From contig JAGASI010000014.1 in NCBI GenBank assembly GCA_017621845.1, positions 1 through 64,000 of the forward strand: a stretch of 64,000 nucleotides of DNA. The letters are read 5' to 3'. The notes below the pieces were generated by a model. The model searched no databases. It was not told where the DNA came from and saw only the letters and a list, made by a program, of their open reading frames with translations. Position numbers and translations under genes: made by a program. This stretch comes from Muribaculaceae bacterium. Lineage in GTDB: Bacteria > Bacteroidota > Bacteroidia > Bacteroidales > Muribaculaceae. Positions 1 through 9,787 of the stretch are shown in pieces; within the stretch, counting starts at the first letter, position 1; the number at the start of each line of letters is the position of its first letter.

Positions 1-141
1 ATCACCATCGACAGCATCGACCCCAACGCCCCGGTTGAATACTACAACCTCCAGGGTGTTAAGGTCAATGTAGACAACCTTATCCCCGGTCTCTATATCC
101 GTCGCCAGGAGAACAAGACCGACAAGGTTCTCATCAAGTAA
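1..141 (+). CDS. C-terminal end of a secreted protein with a sorting-tail-like domain (partial)
   Basis: Frame 1 is open from the window edge to a TAA at 139-141 and gives 46 residues. The stretch YYNLQGVKV followed by PGLYIRR and ending KVLIK resembles the C-terminal sorting tail of type IX secreted proteins of Bacteroidota. Only this tail is present, so the function of the protein cannot be judged. A strong terminator follows 87 bases downstream. Confidence 0.7.
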   Translation: MTIDSIDPNAPVEYYNLQGVKVNVDNLIPGLYIRRQENKTDKVLIK

Positions 142-227
142 AACGTCCCTCAAACTGACAGATTATAATAAACACCTTACAGCCCCACTGCTGTAGTTGA
201 CCTAAATCTGTCAACAATACATCAAAG

Positions 228-265
228 ATAAAAGCGAGACCCTATAACAGGGGTCTCGCTTTTAT
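228..265 (+). terminator. Intrinsic terminator after the partial secreted protein gene
   Basis: A perfect inverted repeat (arms ATAAAAGCGAGACCC and GGGTCTCGCTTTTAT, loop TATAACAG) ends in a T-rich arm. It can work in both directions. Confidence 0.85.
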
Positions 266-885
266 CTGTTTATTATACAGTATCTCAGAGGGTGTTTGGT
301 TAAAACATTTGTAACAATATAGAATAAAAAAAACAGCTTCACCACCATTCACCCGATTTACAATTCCCACAATCACTACAAAATTGGGGTCAGCATGAAA
401 GAAGGCTCTAAAATAATGTGATAGGCATGAAAGACCACGGTTATAACCGTTCAATATGCTCGGGACGAAGCCTGTCAGTAATGAATAATTCTTAAATGCA
501 CAGGGCCGGAGGCCCGCGTTGTGATTAACTGCATGCACAGGGCCGGAGGCCCGAAGCTTGCAGCCTATACTGAGCAGCGGTGACTTAGGCCCGGAGGGCC
601 GGGTTGTGGTAACCGGTGAGGATAACTTATTGTAATTAGCAGAGTCTCTACCACAACTCAGGCCTCAGGCCCTCACTCAAAAAAGACCCGCTCCCCCCCC
701 CGGCTACGGGACTCTGTCCCTGCACCGGGGGGTAATCACAGTCCGGCGCCCCGCGCCTGCATCCCGTGTCTGGGGGCTTGCAGTTCAATCAGGGGAGTTG
801 CCAACCGTTCTTGTCCGCTGACCTCAAAGTTGAACCTTACTGAACTTTAGCCTGTTTATTTTTATTAGATATTGTAAATTAGATA
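266..885. other. Gene-free stretch with GC-rich short repeats
   Basis: No convincing gene lies here. The left half is AT-rich. The middle holds repeated palindromic GC-rich words (next entry), and 680-790 is a C/G-rich segment with a run of ten C. The only open frame (242-538, minus) runs through the terminator and has no family-like sequence. Confidence 0.6.
496..603. repeat. Short GC-rich repeat, two exact copies plus a variant
   Basis: The 21-mer ATGCACAGGGCCGGAGGCCCG (20 bases quoted here: ATGCACAGGGCCGGAGGCCC) occurs at 496-516 and 533-553. A rearranged form, GCCCGGAGGGCCGGG, starts at 589. The GGGCCGGAGGCCC part is nearly self-complementary and could form a small hairpin. Confidence 0.6.
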
Positions 886-915
886 TTGCCAATTAAAATA
901 AATGACTTATCTTTG
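886..915 (+). promoter_or_regulatory. Bacteroidota-type promoter for the carboxyltransferase gene
   Basis: TTG at 886-888 and TATCTTTG at 908-915 are 19 bases apart, matching the -33/-7 pattern of Bacteroides-type sigma-70. The start codon is about 100 bases downstream. Confidence 0.65.
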
Positions 916-1017
916 CAATGTGCGTAAACCAACACGCCATCGCTGATAATTTACGCGCCTTATTTATCATAACTGACTCAAAACCAACCCCATTTTATAC
1001 ATTAATAAAGTAAATAT

Positions 1018-2904
1018 ATGGAACGTAAACTTAAAATTCGCGACTTGACGCTGCGCGACGGTCAACAGTCATTGTTTGCCACACGTCTAAGCCAGTCTGA
1101 AATTGACAAACTTCTCCCCTACTACAAAAATGCCGGTTTTTATATCATGGAAGTATGGGGAGGTGCAGTTCCCGACTCAGTGATGCGCTATCTCGATGAG
1201 TCACCTTGGAATCGCCTTCGCTCGATCTCTAAAGAAATGAAAGGCACATCGTTGCTGTCGGCACTATCTCGCGGGCGCAACCTCTTTGGCTACGTTCCCT
1301 ACCCCGATACAGTACTCGAGGGATTTTATAAAGAAGCTATTGCCAACGGCTTGAACGTGATGCGTATCTTCGACGCCCTCAATGACATCGACAACGTAAA
1401 AGAATCAATACGCCTTATCAACCAGATGGGAGGTATCGCCGACGGAGCCGTTTGCTATACCGTTGACCCCAAGAGCGAGCCTGTTGAAGCCGAAGCGCCC
1501 AAAGGATTCTTCGCCAAACTGTTTGGTAAAAAAACAGCTCCCGCCCCCGAGCCTGAAAAAATCTTCACCGACCAATACTTTGTCGACAAAGCCGTCGCCA
1601 TGGAAAAACTTGGTGCCAAGATTATCACTCTAAAAGACATGGCCGGTCTTGTAACCCCCGAGCGCGCCGCTTCCATCATATCCAAGCTTAAAGCCAACGT
1701 CAGCGTCCCCGTTGACTTCCACACCCACTGTACCCCGGGATATGGCCTCGCATCAAGTGTAATGGCCATCATCAACGGTGTCGACATCCTTGATACCAAC
1801 ATATGGTGGTTTGGCGGAGGCTCGGCTGCTCCCGCTATCGAGCTTGTATACCTATTCTGTCAGAAACTCGGTATCGAGATTGAAGTCAACATGGAAGCCG
1901 TCGGTGAAATACGCACACACCTTAAAGCCGCCCGCGAATCACTGCGCGACTTTGACCTCCAGAAAGACAACTTCCCACGTGAGTTTGACCCGCTCAAGGA
2001 TACCCTCCCCGCCGATGTAGAAGCTCAGCTCGACCGCGCCGTAGCCGCCGCACGCGCCAATGACTTTGACACACTCCTCGATGCCTGCCACGCAATCGAA
2101 AAATACTTTGGATTTCCCAAGCCCAACGAATTAGTCAAGAACGCCGAGGTCCCCGGTGGCATGTACTCCAATATGGTTGCCCAGCTCAAACAACTCGGTG
2201 CTTCAGACTTGCTTGACGACGCCATGAAACTCATCCCCATGGTAAGACGCGATGCCGGCTTGGTACCACTGGTTACTCCAACAAGTCAAATTGTAGGCTC
2301 ACAGGCTGTGATGGTTGCTATCGACCGCCGAAAAGGCAATCCTGACTACACCACCAAGTCCAACCAGTTCATCTCTCTGGTTAAAGGTGAATACGGTAAA
2401 ACACCTGTTGCCGTCGTCCCTGCCTTCCGTGAAAAAATCACCGGTGACGCCACAGAGCACCCATATGACGTGTCTACATACAAAAAACCAGAAAACCCGA
2501 CTCTCGAAGACATGGGTGGCGTAAAACTCGCCAAAAATAATGAGGAATACCTCTTGCTCGAACTCTTGCCCAGCGTCGCCAACGGATTCCTGAGAAAACG
2601 TCGCTCAGAGGAATATGCCGCCGAGGCTGCCAAAAATGCTCCCGCTGTTGAGGATAAGGCCGAGAAAGCCGCCGAAGACCCCATTACCGGCCCAACACTT
2701 GTAGCCCCCATGCCCGGTAAAATCGTCGAGATAAACGTTAAAGCCGGGGACAAAGTCTCCAAAGGCCAAGTTATCCTCGTATACGAAGCCATGAAGATGG
2801 AAAATGACATTACAGCTGAAAAAGAGGCTGTCGTGAAACGCATCTTCGTCCAACCTGGAGACAATGTCGGCAACGATGCCGTCCTCGTCGAGTTTGAAGG
2901 ATAA
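1018..2904 (+). CDS. Biotin-dependent carboxyltransferase (pyruvate carboxylase subunit B / oxaloacetate decarboxylase alpha type)
   Basis: The 628-residue protein begins with the HMGL-like carboxyltransferase domain: TLRDGQQSLFATR near residue 11, LKDMAGL with the lysine that is normally carboxylated, and the metal-binding HTHCTPG. A PYC_OADA middle domain follows. An Ala/Lys/Glu-rich linker leads to a biotinyl domain ending around residue 628, with the biotinylation motif EAMKMEND. It would move CO2 between biotin and pyruvate/oxaloacetate. No biotin carboxylase or membrane decarboxylase subunit is adjacent, so a choice between pycB and oadA rests on genes outside the window. It is flanked by its own promoter and terminator, so it is probably monocistronic. 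Confidence 0.9.
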   Translation: MERKLKIRDLTLRDGQQSLFATRLSQSEIDKLLPYYKNAGFYIMEVWGGAVPDSVMRYLDESPWNRLRSISKEMKGTSLLSALSRGRNLFGYVPYPDTVLEGFYKEAIANGLNVMRIFDALNDIDNVKESIRLINQMGGIADGAVCYTVDPKSEPVEAEAPKGFFAKLFGKKTAPAPEPEKIFTDQYFVDKAVAMEKLGAKIITLKDMAGLVTPERAASIISKLKANVSVPVDFHTHCTPGYGLASSVMAIINGVDILDTNIWWFGGGSAAPAIELVYLFCQKLGIEIEVNMEAVGEIRTHLKAARESLRDFDLQKDNFPREFDPLKDTLPADVEAQLDRAVAAARANDFDTLLDACHAIEKYFGFPKPNELVKNAEVPGGMYSNMVAQLKQLGASDLLDDAMKLIPMVRRDAGLVPLVTPTSQIVGSQAVMVAIDRRKGNPDYTTKSNQFISLVKGEYGKTPVAVVPAFREKITGDATEHPYDVSTYKKPENPTLEDMGGVKLAKNNEEYLLLELLPSVANGFLRKRRSEEYAAEAAKNAPAVEDKAEKAAEDPITGPTLVAPMPGKIVEINVKAGDKVSKGQVILVYEAMKMENDITAEKEAVVKRIFVQPGDNVGNDAVLVEFEG

Positions 2905-2924
2905 ACAATACATTTAATATATAG

Positions 2925-2966
2925 AAAGCCACTCGGGTCTCCATCGCCACGAGTGGCTTTCTTTAT
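2925..2966 (+). terminator. Intrinsic terminator
   Basis: Arms AAAGCCACTCG (2925-2935) and CGAGTGGCTTT (2950-2960) are perfectly complementary and are followed by a T-rich tail. Confidence 0.85.
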
Positions 2967-3086
2967 CTAATCAATAAGCCTATCCGGTTAACCACATATC
3001 AGCATTTGGAACCGGCTTCATTCTAAAAAATATCTAAAAACCCACTTCACTAAATTATTTACTAAAACTCTACCGGGATTTTTTTG

Positions 3087-3094
3087 TACCTTTG
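3087..3094 (+). promoter_or_regulatory. Candidate -7 box upstream of the DedA gene
   Basis: TACCTTTG matches the TAnnTTTG consensus. No clear -33 box lies at the right distance, so this is a weaker call. The start codon is 118 bases downstream. Confidence 0.45.
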
Positions 3095-3211
3095 TTATTT
3101 GATTGGTGCAACATGCCGATGCTCCTGTTTAGGTGCAGACACTTCTTTACTAATCATGTATATAACAGAAAATTACAATTAAATACACGACACCCCAATA
3201 TTTAATTATAA

Positions 3212-3937
3212 ATGGATACAATATTAGCGCTTATACCTCTTGATGGCGGTCTTCTGGGATTTGACGCCCATGAGTTCTTTCTATGGTTTGTTGAAAACGC
3301 CAACTATCTGTTTGTGTTTACCTTTATGATTATCGAAAGTTCGTTTATTCCCTTCCCATCCGAGGTTGTTGTCCCTCCCGCCGCCTACCTTGCAGTTACC
3401 ACCGGCAACATGAACATATTTGTCGTGTGTATTGTCGCCACAGCAGGAGCTCTGGTCGGAGCATTCATCAATTACTACCTCTCACTATGGATAGGACGCC
3501 CATTGGTATACAAATTTGCCGACTCGCGCATAGGACATGCTTGCCTGATCGACCGCCAGAAAGTCGATAAAGCCGAGGCTTATTTTGATGCTCATGGCTC
3601 CATGTCCACATTTGTGGGGAGACTGATACCGGCCGTCAGACAACTTATATCCATTCCCGCCGGAATATCGAGAATGAACGTCGCCAAATTTGCAATCTTC
3701 ACCACGTTAGGGGCACTGGTTTGGAACGGCATCCTATGCGGCTTAGGTTGGTGGTTAGCCCAATTCTTTGACCTTCAGCAACTCGAGTCTCAGATTAAAC
3801 ATTATAATTCCTATCTGTCAATTGCCGGCGTCATTCTTCTGGTTGTCGTGGTTCTATTCCTGGTATACAACGCCATGCGCAAACACAATGATCCCGAAGA
3901 CCATTCTAAAAGGTTGTTAAAAAAAAATTGTGAATAG
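3212..3937 (+). CDS. DedA family integral membrane protein
   Basis: The 241-residue protein is strongly hydrophobic. It has the DedA features ESSFIPFPSEVVVPPA near residue 43, a central GRLIPAVRQLISIPAG motif, and several membrane spans, the last near residues 205-222. DedA proteins are inner-membrane lipid-flippase-related proteins needed for envelope homeostasis. The exact substrate cannot be read from the sequence. It stands alone between a promoter-like box and a 160-base gap that holds only a small hairpin. Confidence 0.88.
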   Translation: MDTILALIPLDGGLLGFDAHEFFLWFVENANYLFVFTFMIIESSFIPFPSEVVVPPAAYLAVTTGNMNIFVVCIVATAGALVGAFINYYLSLWIGRPLVYKFADSRIGHACLIDRQKVDKAEAYFDAHGSMSTFVGRLIPAVRQLISIPAGISRMNVAKFAIFTTLGALVWNGILCGLGWWLAQFFDLQQLESQIKHYNSYLSIAGVILLVVVVLFLVYNAMRKHNDPEDHSKRLLKKNCE

Positions 3938-4097
3938 TGAGGTTGTGGATTTCTGAGCTAAATTGCTTTCACCGGCCAGAGAGTGTAGCGAGCTACATGA
4001 CCGACAAATGAAAGCTAAGCAACCAAAAATACACAAAGCAAAAGCATTTTTAATCAACCCCTAACGCCTCTCAAAAAACCACATAAATATTACTCTC

Positions 4098-4742
4098 ATG
4101 ATAATCTCCCCCTCTATACTATCGGCCGACTTTGGAAATCTCAATGCCGATGTAGACATGGTAAATGCTTCTGACGCCCAATGGTTTCACATTGACGTCA
4201 TGGACGGAGTATTTGTACCCAATATATCATTTGGATTTCCGGTCATCGAAGCCATTGCCAAGCGTGCCACCAAGCCATTGGATGTCCATCTGATGATTGT
4301 TGACCCTGACCGCTACATCACTCGCGTGAGAGATATCGGAGCTACATACATGAACGTTCACCAAGAAGCGTGCACCCACCTTCACCGCACCGTCCAGGCT
4401 ATCAAAGCCGCCGGCATGAAAGCTGCTGTCACGCTCAATCCTGCCACTCCAGTGATGTTATTGCAAGACATAATCGGTGACCTTGACATGGTATTGCTGA
4501 TGAGCGTAAATCCCGGATTTGGAGGACAAAGTTTTATTCCCAACACAATAAAAAAAGTCAACCAACTATCACAACTCATCAAAGAAAATGACTCTCACGC
4601 CCTGATTGAGATAGACGGAGGCGTCAACCTCGAGACAGCCCCATTGCTTGCCTCTGCCGGTGCTGACGCCCTGGTTGCAGGAAGCGCTATCTTTGGCGCC
4701 CCGAGCCCGATAAATGTTATCTCTCAGATGGCCAGACTATAA
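4098..4742 (+). CDS. rpe: Ribulose-phosphate 3-epimerase
   Basis: This is a 214-residue TIM-barrel enzyme of normal family length. It interconverts ribulose 5-phosphate and xylulose 5-phosphate in the pentose phosphate pathway. Diagnostic motifs are SILSADFGNL at the N-terminus, HIDVMDGVFVPNISFG (metal-binding His and Asp), HLMIVDP, MSVNPGFGGQSF, and EIDGGVN with the second catalytic Asp. The ATG at 4098 gives the canonical N-terminus. Confidence 0.95.
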   Translation: MIISPSILSADFGNLNADVDMVNASDAQWFHIDVMDGVFVPNISFGFPVIEAIAKRATKPLDVHLMIVDPDRYITRVRDIGATYMNVHQEACTHLHRTVQAIKAAGMKAAVTLNPATPVMLLQDIIGDLDMVLLMSVNPGFGGQSFIPNTIKKVNQLSQLIKENDSHALIEIDGGVNLETAPLLASAGADALVAGSAIFGAPSPINVISQMARL

Positions 4743-4891
4743 GCACAGGTAAAAAAACAACCAGATAAGACAACATAGACTTGAGTCATTTCATTATCAT
4801 CAAAAAAAGTGTAGAATAAGATATATCCCATCAAACACCTTATCGGCATATCTTCACCCCTCACTATAAACAACATATCATTATCATAACA

Positions 4892-7597
4892 ATGTCCACC
4901 ACCCAGATAGACGAACTCGACTTTGAACTCACCAACCGACGGCACATTTCACGGTTGAACACCCGGCCAACCAACACTGCATCAACAATTGACAGTGACA
5001 CGGATGTTGATGTTGATTCTCAATACGATTCTCAAGTCCAAGAACAAGAACCACCTACGCCACGGACACGCAAACGCCAACGCCACTCATCATCCCAGGA
5101 CGAGCCCAGACATCGTCAATCGGCCCACATCACCGACAACCGACCCGGACTGATCAAATTTATATGTGACCGTCGATTACATATATTCTTTGCATTCCTG
5201 TGCCTTATTGTTGGCGCGATTATGGCCGTAATGCTACTTTCCCATCTGCGCAACGCCGGCGCTGACCAAAGCCGCACACTTAACCTGAGCGTAGAACAGA
5301 TTGCCGCCCAAAAAGAGCCCGTGGCTAATGCCGGAGGACCTTTTGGAGCATGGTTATCCCAGGCTTTGTTTACCGATGCACTCGGCATCGGCTCTCTCGC
5401 CATTGCCGCATATCTGATAATCCTCGGCATCAGCATCCTGAGACGACGGTCTATTGAATTCTGGTCCCTGACTTTCAAGACCCTCCTTGTTGTCATCACC
5501 TCATCAATCGTATTTGGCCTGCTGACATATAATACTGCGTTGACTTCATCATGGGGCGGAACACACGGACATGCTGTCAATCATTTTATGCTGACCACTC
5601 TTGGCCCGATAGGCCCAATTTCGCTCGCTCTGATTTTAGTCATCGCCGTAATATGTGTATATCTGAACGACATCATCAGATTGGTCAACATTTGGAAAAA
5701 GAAGCGCCTTCAACTTTCCATCGCCCGCCGGCAACGCCACGACATACAAGAACAACAGAAGGTCGAGCGCCAAGACACTGATTCAATTACTGAACCCGAT
5801 GACAAAGACAACCCATCTTGGACCCGGACCGACAATATTGACCGGACTGATTGCCTGGATGACGACAACAACGACAACGACGACAACATCAGCGACAATA
5901 ACACCAATCAGACTGACAACGCCGATAATGGATTTAATATAGACGACGATGACAAATCGCCACTTCCAAAGTCCGACGATACATCAAATACCGACAAGCC
6001 TGCCGATGACCAATTCGTTATACAAGCTCCCGTCACCGAGACAGGTTCACTTAACGGTGCTATCGCCAATCAGAAACCATCGGACCATCGCGCTTCTCTG
6101 TCACGATACTCATTCCCTTCGCTGGAATTGCTTGCCGACCGTCCGGTCAGAAACACAGTTGACATGGACGAGCAACAATGTAATAAAGACCGTATTGTAA
6201 AAGCTCTGATGGACAAAAAAATCACCATAGCATCAATTAAGGCTACCGTAGGCCCCACTGTAACGCTATATGAGATTGTTCCCACCGAAGATATCAGAGT
6301 CGCCCAGATTAAACGACTTGAAGACGACATCGCCATGAGTCTGGCTGCACGCGGTATACGTATTATTGCACCACTCCCGGGCAAAGGCACTGTCGGTATC
6401 GAAGTACCCAACAACGACCCCCAGACTGTCTCAATGCGACAGGTCCTTGCATCCAAAAAATTCCGTGAATACAACAAACCTCTACCGGTAGCCTTAGGCG
6501 CAACAATATCCAACGAGATTTTTGTTGCCGACCTTTCGTCAATGCCCCACGTTCTTGTAGCCGGCGCGACCGGTCAGGGCAAATCTGTTGGCCTTAATGC
6601 CATAATCGCCTCTCTACTTTATAAAAAACACCCCAGCGAGCTCAAGTTTGTACTCATTGACCCCAAGGAAGTAGAGTTCAGCCTTTACGCCAAACTCGAG
6701 AAACACTACCTTGCCACACTACCCGAAATCGATGACGACGAGTCCCCCATTATCACTTCCCACGAGCGTGTCTTAGCTACACTCAACTCCCTATGTGTTC
6801 TCATGGACCGCCGATATCGGCTCCTGCGCAAAGCCGGAGTACGTAACATCATCGAGTACAATACCAAATTTGCCAAACACCAGCTTAACCCTGAGAACGG
6901 CCATGAATTCATGCCATATATCGTGGTAATCATCGATGAGTTTGCCGACCTGATTATGACCGCCGGCAAGGAAATCGAGCTTCCGGTCCAGCGTATAACC
7001 CAGAAAGCCCGTGCCGTGGGTATACACATGGTGATTGCTACCCAGAGACCTTCGACCAACGTCCTCACCGGCCTGATTAAAGCTAACTGCCCTACACGCA
7101 TCGCTTTCCGAGTAATGCAGATGGTTGACTCTCGTACCATCCTCGACCGTCCCGGAGCCAACCAGCTGATTGGTAAAGGTGATATGCTCTATAGCAACGG
7201 TGGCGAGGTTGAACGTATTCAATGTGCCTTTATATCGACCGAAGAGGTGGAATCCATCTGTGAATTTATCGGTGACCAGATTGGCTATGAAACACCTTAT
7301 TACCTTCCCGAGCCGTTATCGGGCCTCGACGATAACAACGGAGGAAAATCTCATGCCACCGCTCCGGGAGCCGAGCGGGACACCCTGTTTGAAGAAGCTG
7401 CCCGATTTATTATCACCCAGTCGACAGCCTCGACTTCAAGTCTACAGCGCCGATACCAGATAGGCTACAACCGAGCCGGCAAAATCATGGATCAGCTTGA
7501 AGCCGCAGGAATCGTGTCTCCCGCTTCGGGAAGCAAGCCTCGCAACATACTTGTTGATGGACCAACGCTTGAACTTATTCTCGAACAATGCAACTAA
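4892..7597 (+). CDS. ftsK: DNA translocase FtsK/SpoIIIE
   Basis: The 901-residue protein is a septal DNA pump for chromosome segregation at division. Membrane spans lie around residues 90-260. A long hydrophilic linker follows, with an extreme Asp/Asn-rich tract near residues 310-355 and DDDDK-type runs. The motor domain has Walker A GATGQGKS near residue 556 and Walker B VVIIDEFADL near residue 676. The C-terminal winged-helix gamma domain (SLQRRYQIGYNRAG) recognises orienting sequences. It is followed by a LolA-like gene, an arrangement common in Bacteroidota. Confidence 0.95.
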   Translation: MSTTQIDELDFELTNRRHISRLNTRPTNTASTIDSDTDVDVDSQYDSQVQEQEPPTPRTRKRQRHSSSQDEPRHRQSAHITDNRPGLIKFICDRRLHIFFAFLCLIVGAIMAVMLLSHLRNAGADQSRTLNLSVEQIAAQKEPVANAGGPFGAWLSQALFTDALGIGSLAIAAYLIILGISILRRRSIEFWSLTFKTLLVVITSSIVFGLLTYNTALTSSWGGTHGHAVNHFMLTTLGPIGPISLALILVIAVICVYLNDIIRLVNIWKKKRLQLSIARRQRHDIQEQQKVERQDTDSITEPDDKDNPSWTRTDNIDRTDCLDDDNNDNDDNISDNNTNQTDNADNGFNIDDDDKSPLPKSDDTSNTDKPADDQFVIQAPVTETGSLNGAIANQKPSDHRASLSRYSFPSLELLADRPVRNTVDMDEQQCNKDRIVKALMDKKITIASIKATVGPTVTLYEIVPTEDIRVAQIKRLEDDIAMSLAARGIRIIAPLPGKGTVGIEVPNNDPQTVSMRQVLASKKFREYNKPLPVALGATISNEIFVADLSSMPHVLVAGATGQGKSVGLNAIIASLLYKKHPSELKFVLIDPKEVEFSLYAKLEKHYLATLPEIDDDESPIITSHERVLATLNSLCVLMDRRYRLLRKAGVRNIIEYNTKFAKHQLNPENGHEFMPYIVVIIDEFADLIMTAGKEIELPVQRITQKARAVGIHMVIATQRPSTNVLTGLIKANCPTRIAFRVMQMVDSRTILDRPGANQLIGKGDMLYSNGGEVERIQCAFISTEEVESICEFIGDQIGYETPYYLPEPLSGLDDNNGGKSHATAPGAERDTLFEEAARFIITQSTASTSSLQRRYQIGYNRAGKIMDQLEAAGIVSPASGSKPRNILVDGPTLELILEQCN

Positions 7598-7661
7598 CCC
7601 CCTTAGATTGCATTATCGAACTCCATAGTTGGTTTTATTGTTTTACTACTATAATTGCCCA

Positions 7662-8279
7662 ATGAAACGCTTACTCAATATACTGATAACACTAATATTA
7701 GTACTCGGGAATGGCATATACAGTCATGCAGCGAAATCGGCGACGTCGATACTTGACAACACAGCCAAGACATTTACTTCGCCGGCATCGGTCACTGTCA
7801 AGTTCTCACTCTCCGGAGCTACCTCCGGAATGGGACAGATGACAATGTCCAAACAGAAATTCACTTTTTCGGCCGGTGATATGTCTGTATGGTATGACGG
7901 CAAGTCCCAGTGGGCCCTTCAACGCTCGGCCGGCGAGGTCAACCTCACCAATCCCACGGCCGACGAACTTGCCGAGTCCAATCCTTTCGCCATCCTATCA
8001 GCTTATCGCTCATTGTATAACGCCAAGCTTATATCTTCCACCAAAACTGCCTATACAATCGAGCTTACAGCCAAACACCGACACAGTCAGATTAAAAAAG
8101 CAATCCTGACAATATCTCCCAACAAATATCAGCTCATGTCAATCAAAGCTACACTGTCTGACAATTCAACACTATCGGTTAAAGTCACGTCTTTCTCTCC
8201 AGGCAAAGCACTTCCCGCGTCTTATTTTCAATATAACGCCCATTCCAATCCCTCTGTCAAAATCATAGACCTAAGATAA
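7662..8279 (+). CDS. LolA-like outer-membrane lipoprotein carrier
   Basis: The open frame begins at 7629, but the ATG at 7662 gives a clean signal peptide (MKRLLNILITLILVLGNG, then SHA), so I use it. The mature part of about 180 residues has the LolA/LolB pattern: an amphipathic strand pattern with F-T-F/W-Y-D-G (MSVWYDGKSQWAL) and KANP-like NPFAILSAYR. It would carry lipoproteins across the periplasm. Family similarity is moderate by eye. It follows ftsK by 64 bases and precedes trxB by 27. Confidence 0.75.
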   Translation: MKRLLNILITLILVLGNGIYSHAAKSATSILDNTAKTFTSPASVTVKFSLSGATSGMGQMTMSKQKFTFSAGDMSVWYDGKSQWALQRSAGEVNLTNPTADELAESNPFAILSAYRSLYNAKLISSTKTAYTIELTAKHRHSQIKKAILTISPNKYQLMSIKATLSDNSTLSVKVTSFSPGKALPASYFQYNAHSNPSVKIIDLR

Positions 8280-8306
8280 TTCAACCAAACCTATAATAAC
8301 AAAAAT

Positions 8307-9275
8307 ATGGACACAAACAATACACCCAGCCCCAACATAAACAACACCAAATGTCTCATCATTGGCTCAGGACCAGCCGGTTACACTGCTGCAATCTATG
8401 CCTCTCGAGCCAATCTCTCGCCTATACTCATTGAAGGCAACCAACCAGGTGGACAACTCACCACTACCAGCGAGGTCGAGAACTTCCCCGGATACCCCCA
8501 AGGTGTAGACGGCAATCAGATGATGTCTGACTTTAGGACCCAGGCCGAGAGATTTGGCGCTGACTTGCGGTCAGGCATAGTTACCGAAATCAATCTGACT
8601 CAACGACCTTTTATCGCCCATCTTGGCGACAACTCCGAGATACATGCCGACACAGTAATAATCGCCACCGGTGCATCAGCAACCTACCTCGGTCTTGAGG
8701 ACGAAGAAAAATTTAAAGGCATGGGCGTATCAGCTTGCGCCGTGTGCGACGGCTTTTTCTACCGCGGACGCACCGTTGCCGTTGTCGGTGGCGGTGATAC
8801 AGCCTGTGAAGAAGCGCTTTATCTATCATCTATCGCCAACAAGGTCTATATGATTGTCCGTAAAGACCACCTGCGCGCATCCAAAGTAATGCAACGACGA
8901 GTTCTGGAAAACACCAAAATCACTGTATTGTTCAACACCAATACAATAGGACTGTTTGGCGAAGACGTGCTACAAGGTGCTCACCTCGTTGAACACATGG
9001 GCACACCTCGTGAACAAAAATTTGACATCTCAATTGACGGCTTTTTCCTCGCTATTGGCCATAAGCCCAACTCTGATATATTCCAACCCTATATCGATAC
9101 CGACGAGCGCGGATTTATCAAGACCCATGGCAACTCAACAGCCACAAACGTCCCGGGCGTTTTTGCCGCCGGCGACGTAGCCGACCCATTGTTCCAACAA
9201 GCTATATGTGCTGCAGGGGCCGGTTGCCGTGCAGCACTCGAAGCCGAAAAATTTATCCTCAACAATGAAAATTAA
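8307..9275 (+). CDS. trxB: Thioredoxin reductase (NADPH)
   Basis: This 322-residue flavoenzyme has the FAD motif IIGSGPAGYTAAIYASRA at residues 14-31, the redox-active CAVC near residue 145, the NADPH-binding VVGGGDTACEEA, and the C-terminal FAD motif FAAGDVADP. It transfers electrons from NADPH to thioredoxin. The next two genes encode DsbD-type proteins that take electrons from thioredoxin, so the cluster forms a reducing relay from cytoplasm to periplasm. Confidence 0.96.
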   Translation: MDTNNTPSPNINNTKCLIIGSGPAGYTAAIYASRANLSPILIEGNQPGGQLTTTSEVENFPGYPQGVDGNQMMSDFRTQAERFGADLRSGIVTEINLTQRPFIAHLGDNSEIHADTVIIATGASATYLGLEDEEKFKGMGVSACAVCDGFFYRGRTVAVVGGGDTACEEALYLSSIANKVYMIVRKDHLRASKVMQRRVLENTKITVLFNTNTIGLFGEDVLQGAHLVEHMGTPREQKFDISIDGFFLAIGHKPNSDIFQPYIDTDERGFIKTHGNSTATNVPGVFAAGDVADPLFQQAICAAGAGCRAALEAEKFILNNEN

Positions 9276-9293
9276 CAACATAATCACTATACG

Positions 9294-9752
9294 ATGAAAA
9301 AATATCTCACAATACTGCTGCTGGCCATTATCAGTTCAATTGCATGCTCAGCCCAGGCCCCTGTCAAGTGGCGTTCCACAATCAAAATGACATCTCCAAC
9401 TGAAGGTATACTTACCGTCAAAGCAATTGTTAGCCCGGGGTACCACTTCTATAGCACCAAAGTCCCCGCTAATGGACCCGTAGCCACTTCACTTGATTTT
9501 AAGGCATCGACAGGTATTAAATTTATCGAGGATTTCAAGCCTTCTGTCCAACCTGCTTCCCATTTTGACAAATCATTCAACACCAAGATTGCTTGGTGGG
9601 ACCAAACAGTGACTTTCTCACGCCGCTTCAAGGTTACCGACCGAGCTAATGCCGTCATAAAAGGCTCCATAAAATATATGGCATGTAAAGATGACACCTG
9701 CACGCCTCCTCGCACTGAATCTGTCAAACTTAATATCCCCGCATACAAATAA
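9294..9752 (+). CDS. Stand-alone DsbD N-terminal-like periplasmic domain
   Basis: The 152-residue protein has a signal peptide ending near CSAQA. The rest matches only the periplasmic alpha domain of DsbD. It is clearly paralogous to the first 150 residues of the next gene: both share GPVATS, a D-K-(S/A)-F motif, and YMAC followed six residues later by CTPP, which contains the cysteine pair. It may shuttle electrons from DsbD to a specific client, but that is an inference. It starts 18 bases after trxB. Confidence 0.8.
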   Translation: MKKYLTILLLAIISSIACSAQAPVKWRSTIKMTSPTEGILTVKAIVSPGYHFYSTKVPANGPVATSLDFKASTGIKFIEDFKPSVQPASHFDKSFNTKIAWWDQTVTFSRRFKVTDRANAVIKGSIKYMACKDDTCTPPRTESVKLNIPAYK

Positions 9753-9787
9753 ACAAACATCAAGCCAACAAATTACATTTCAGCATC

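Noticed and set aside
242..538. 98-codon minus-strand frame near the left edge
   Set aside because: It ends inside a terminator, covers a GC-rich repeat and has no family features.
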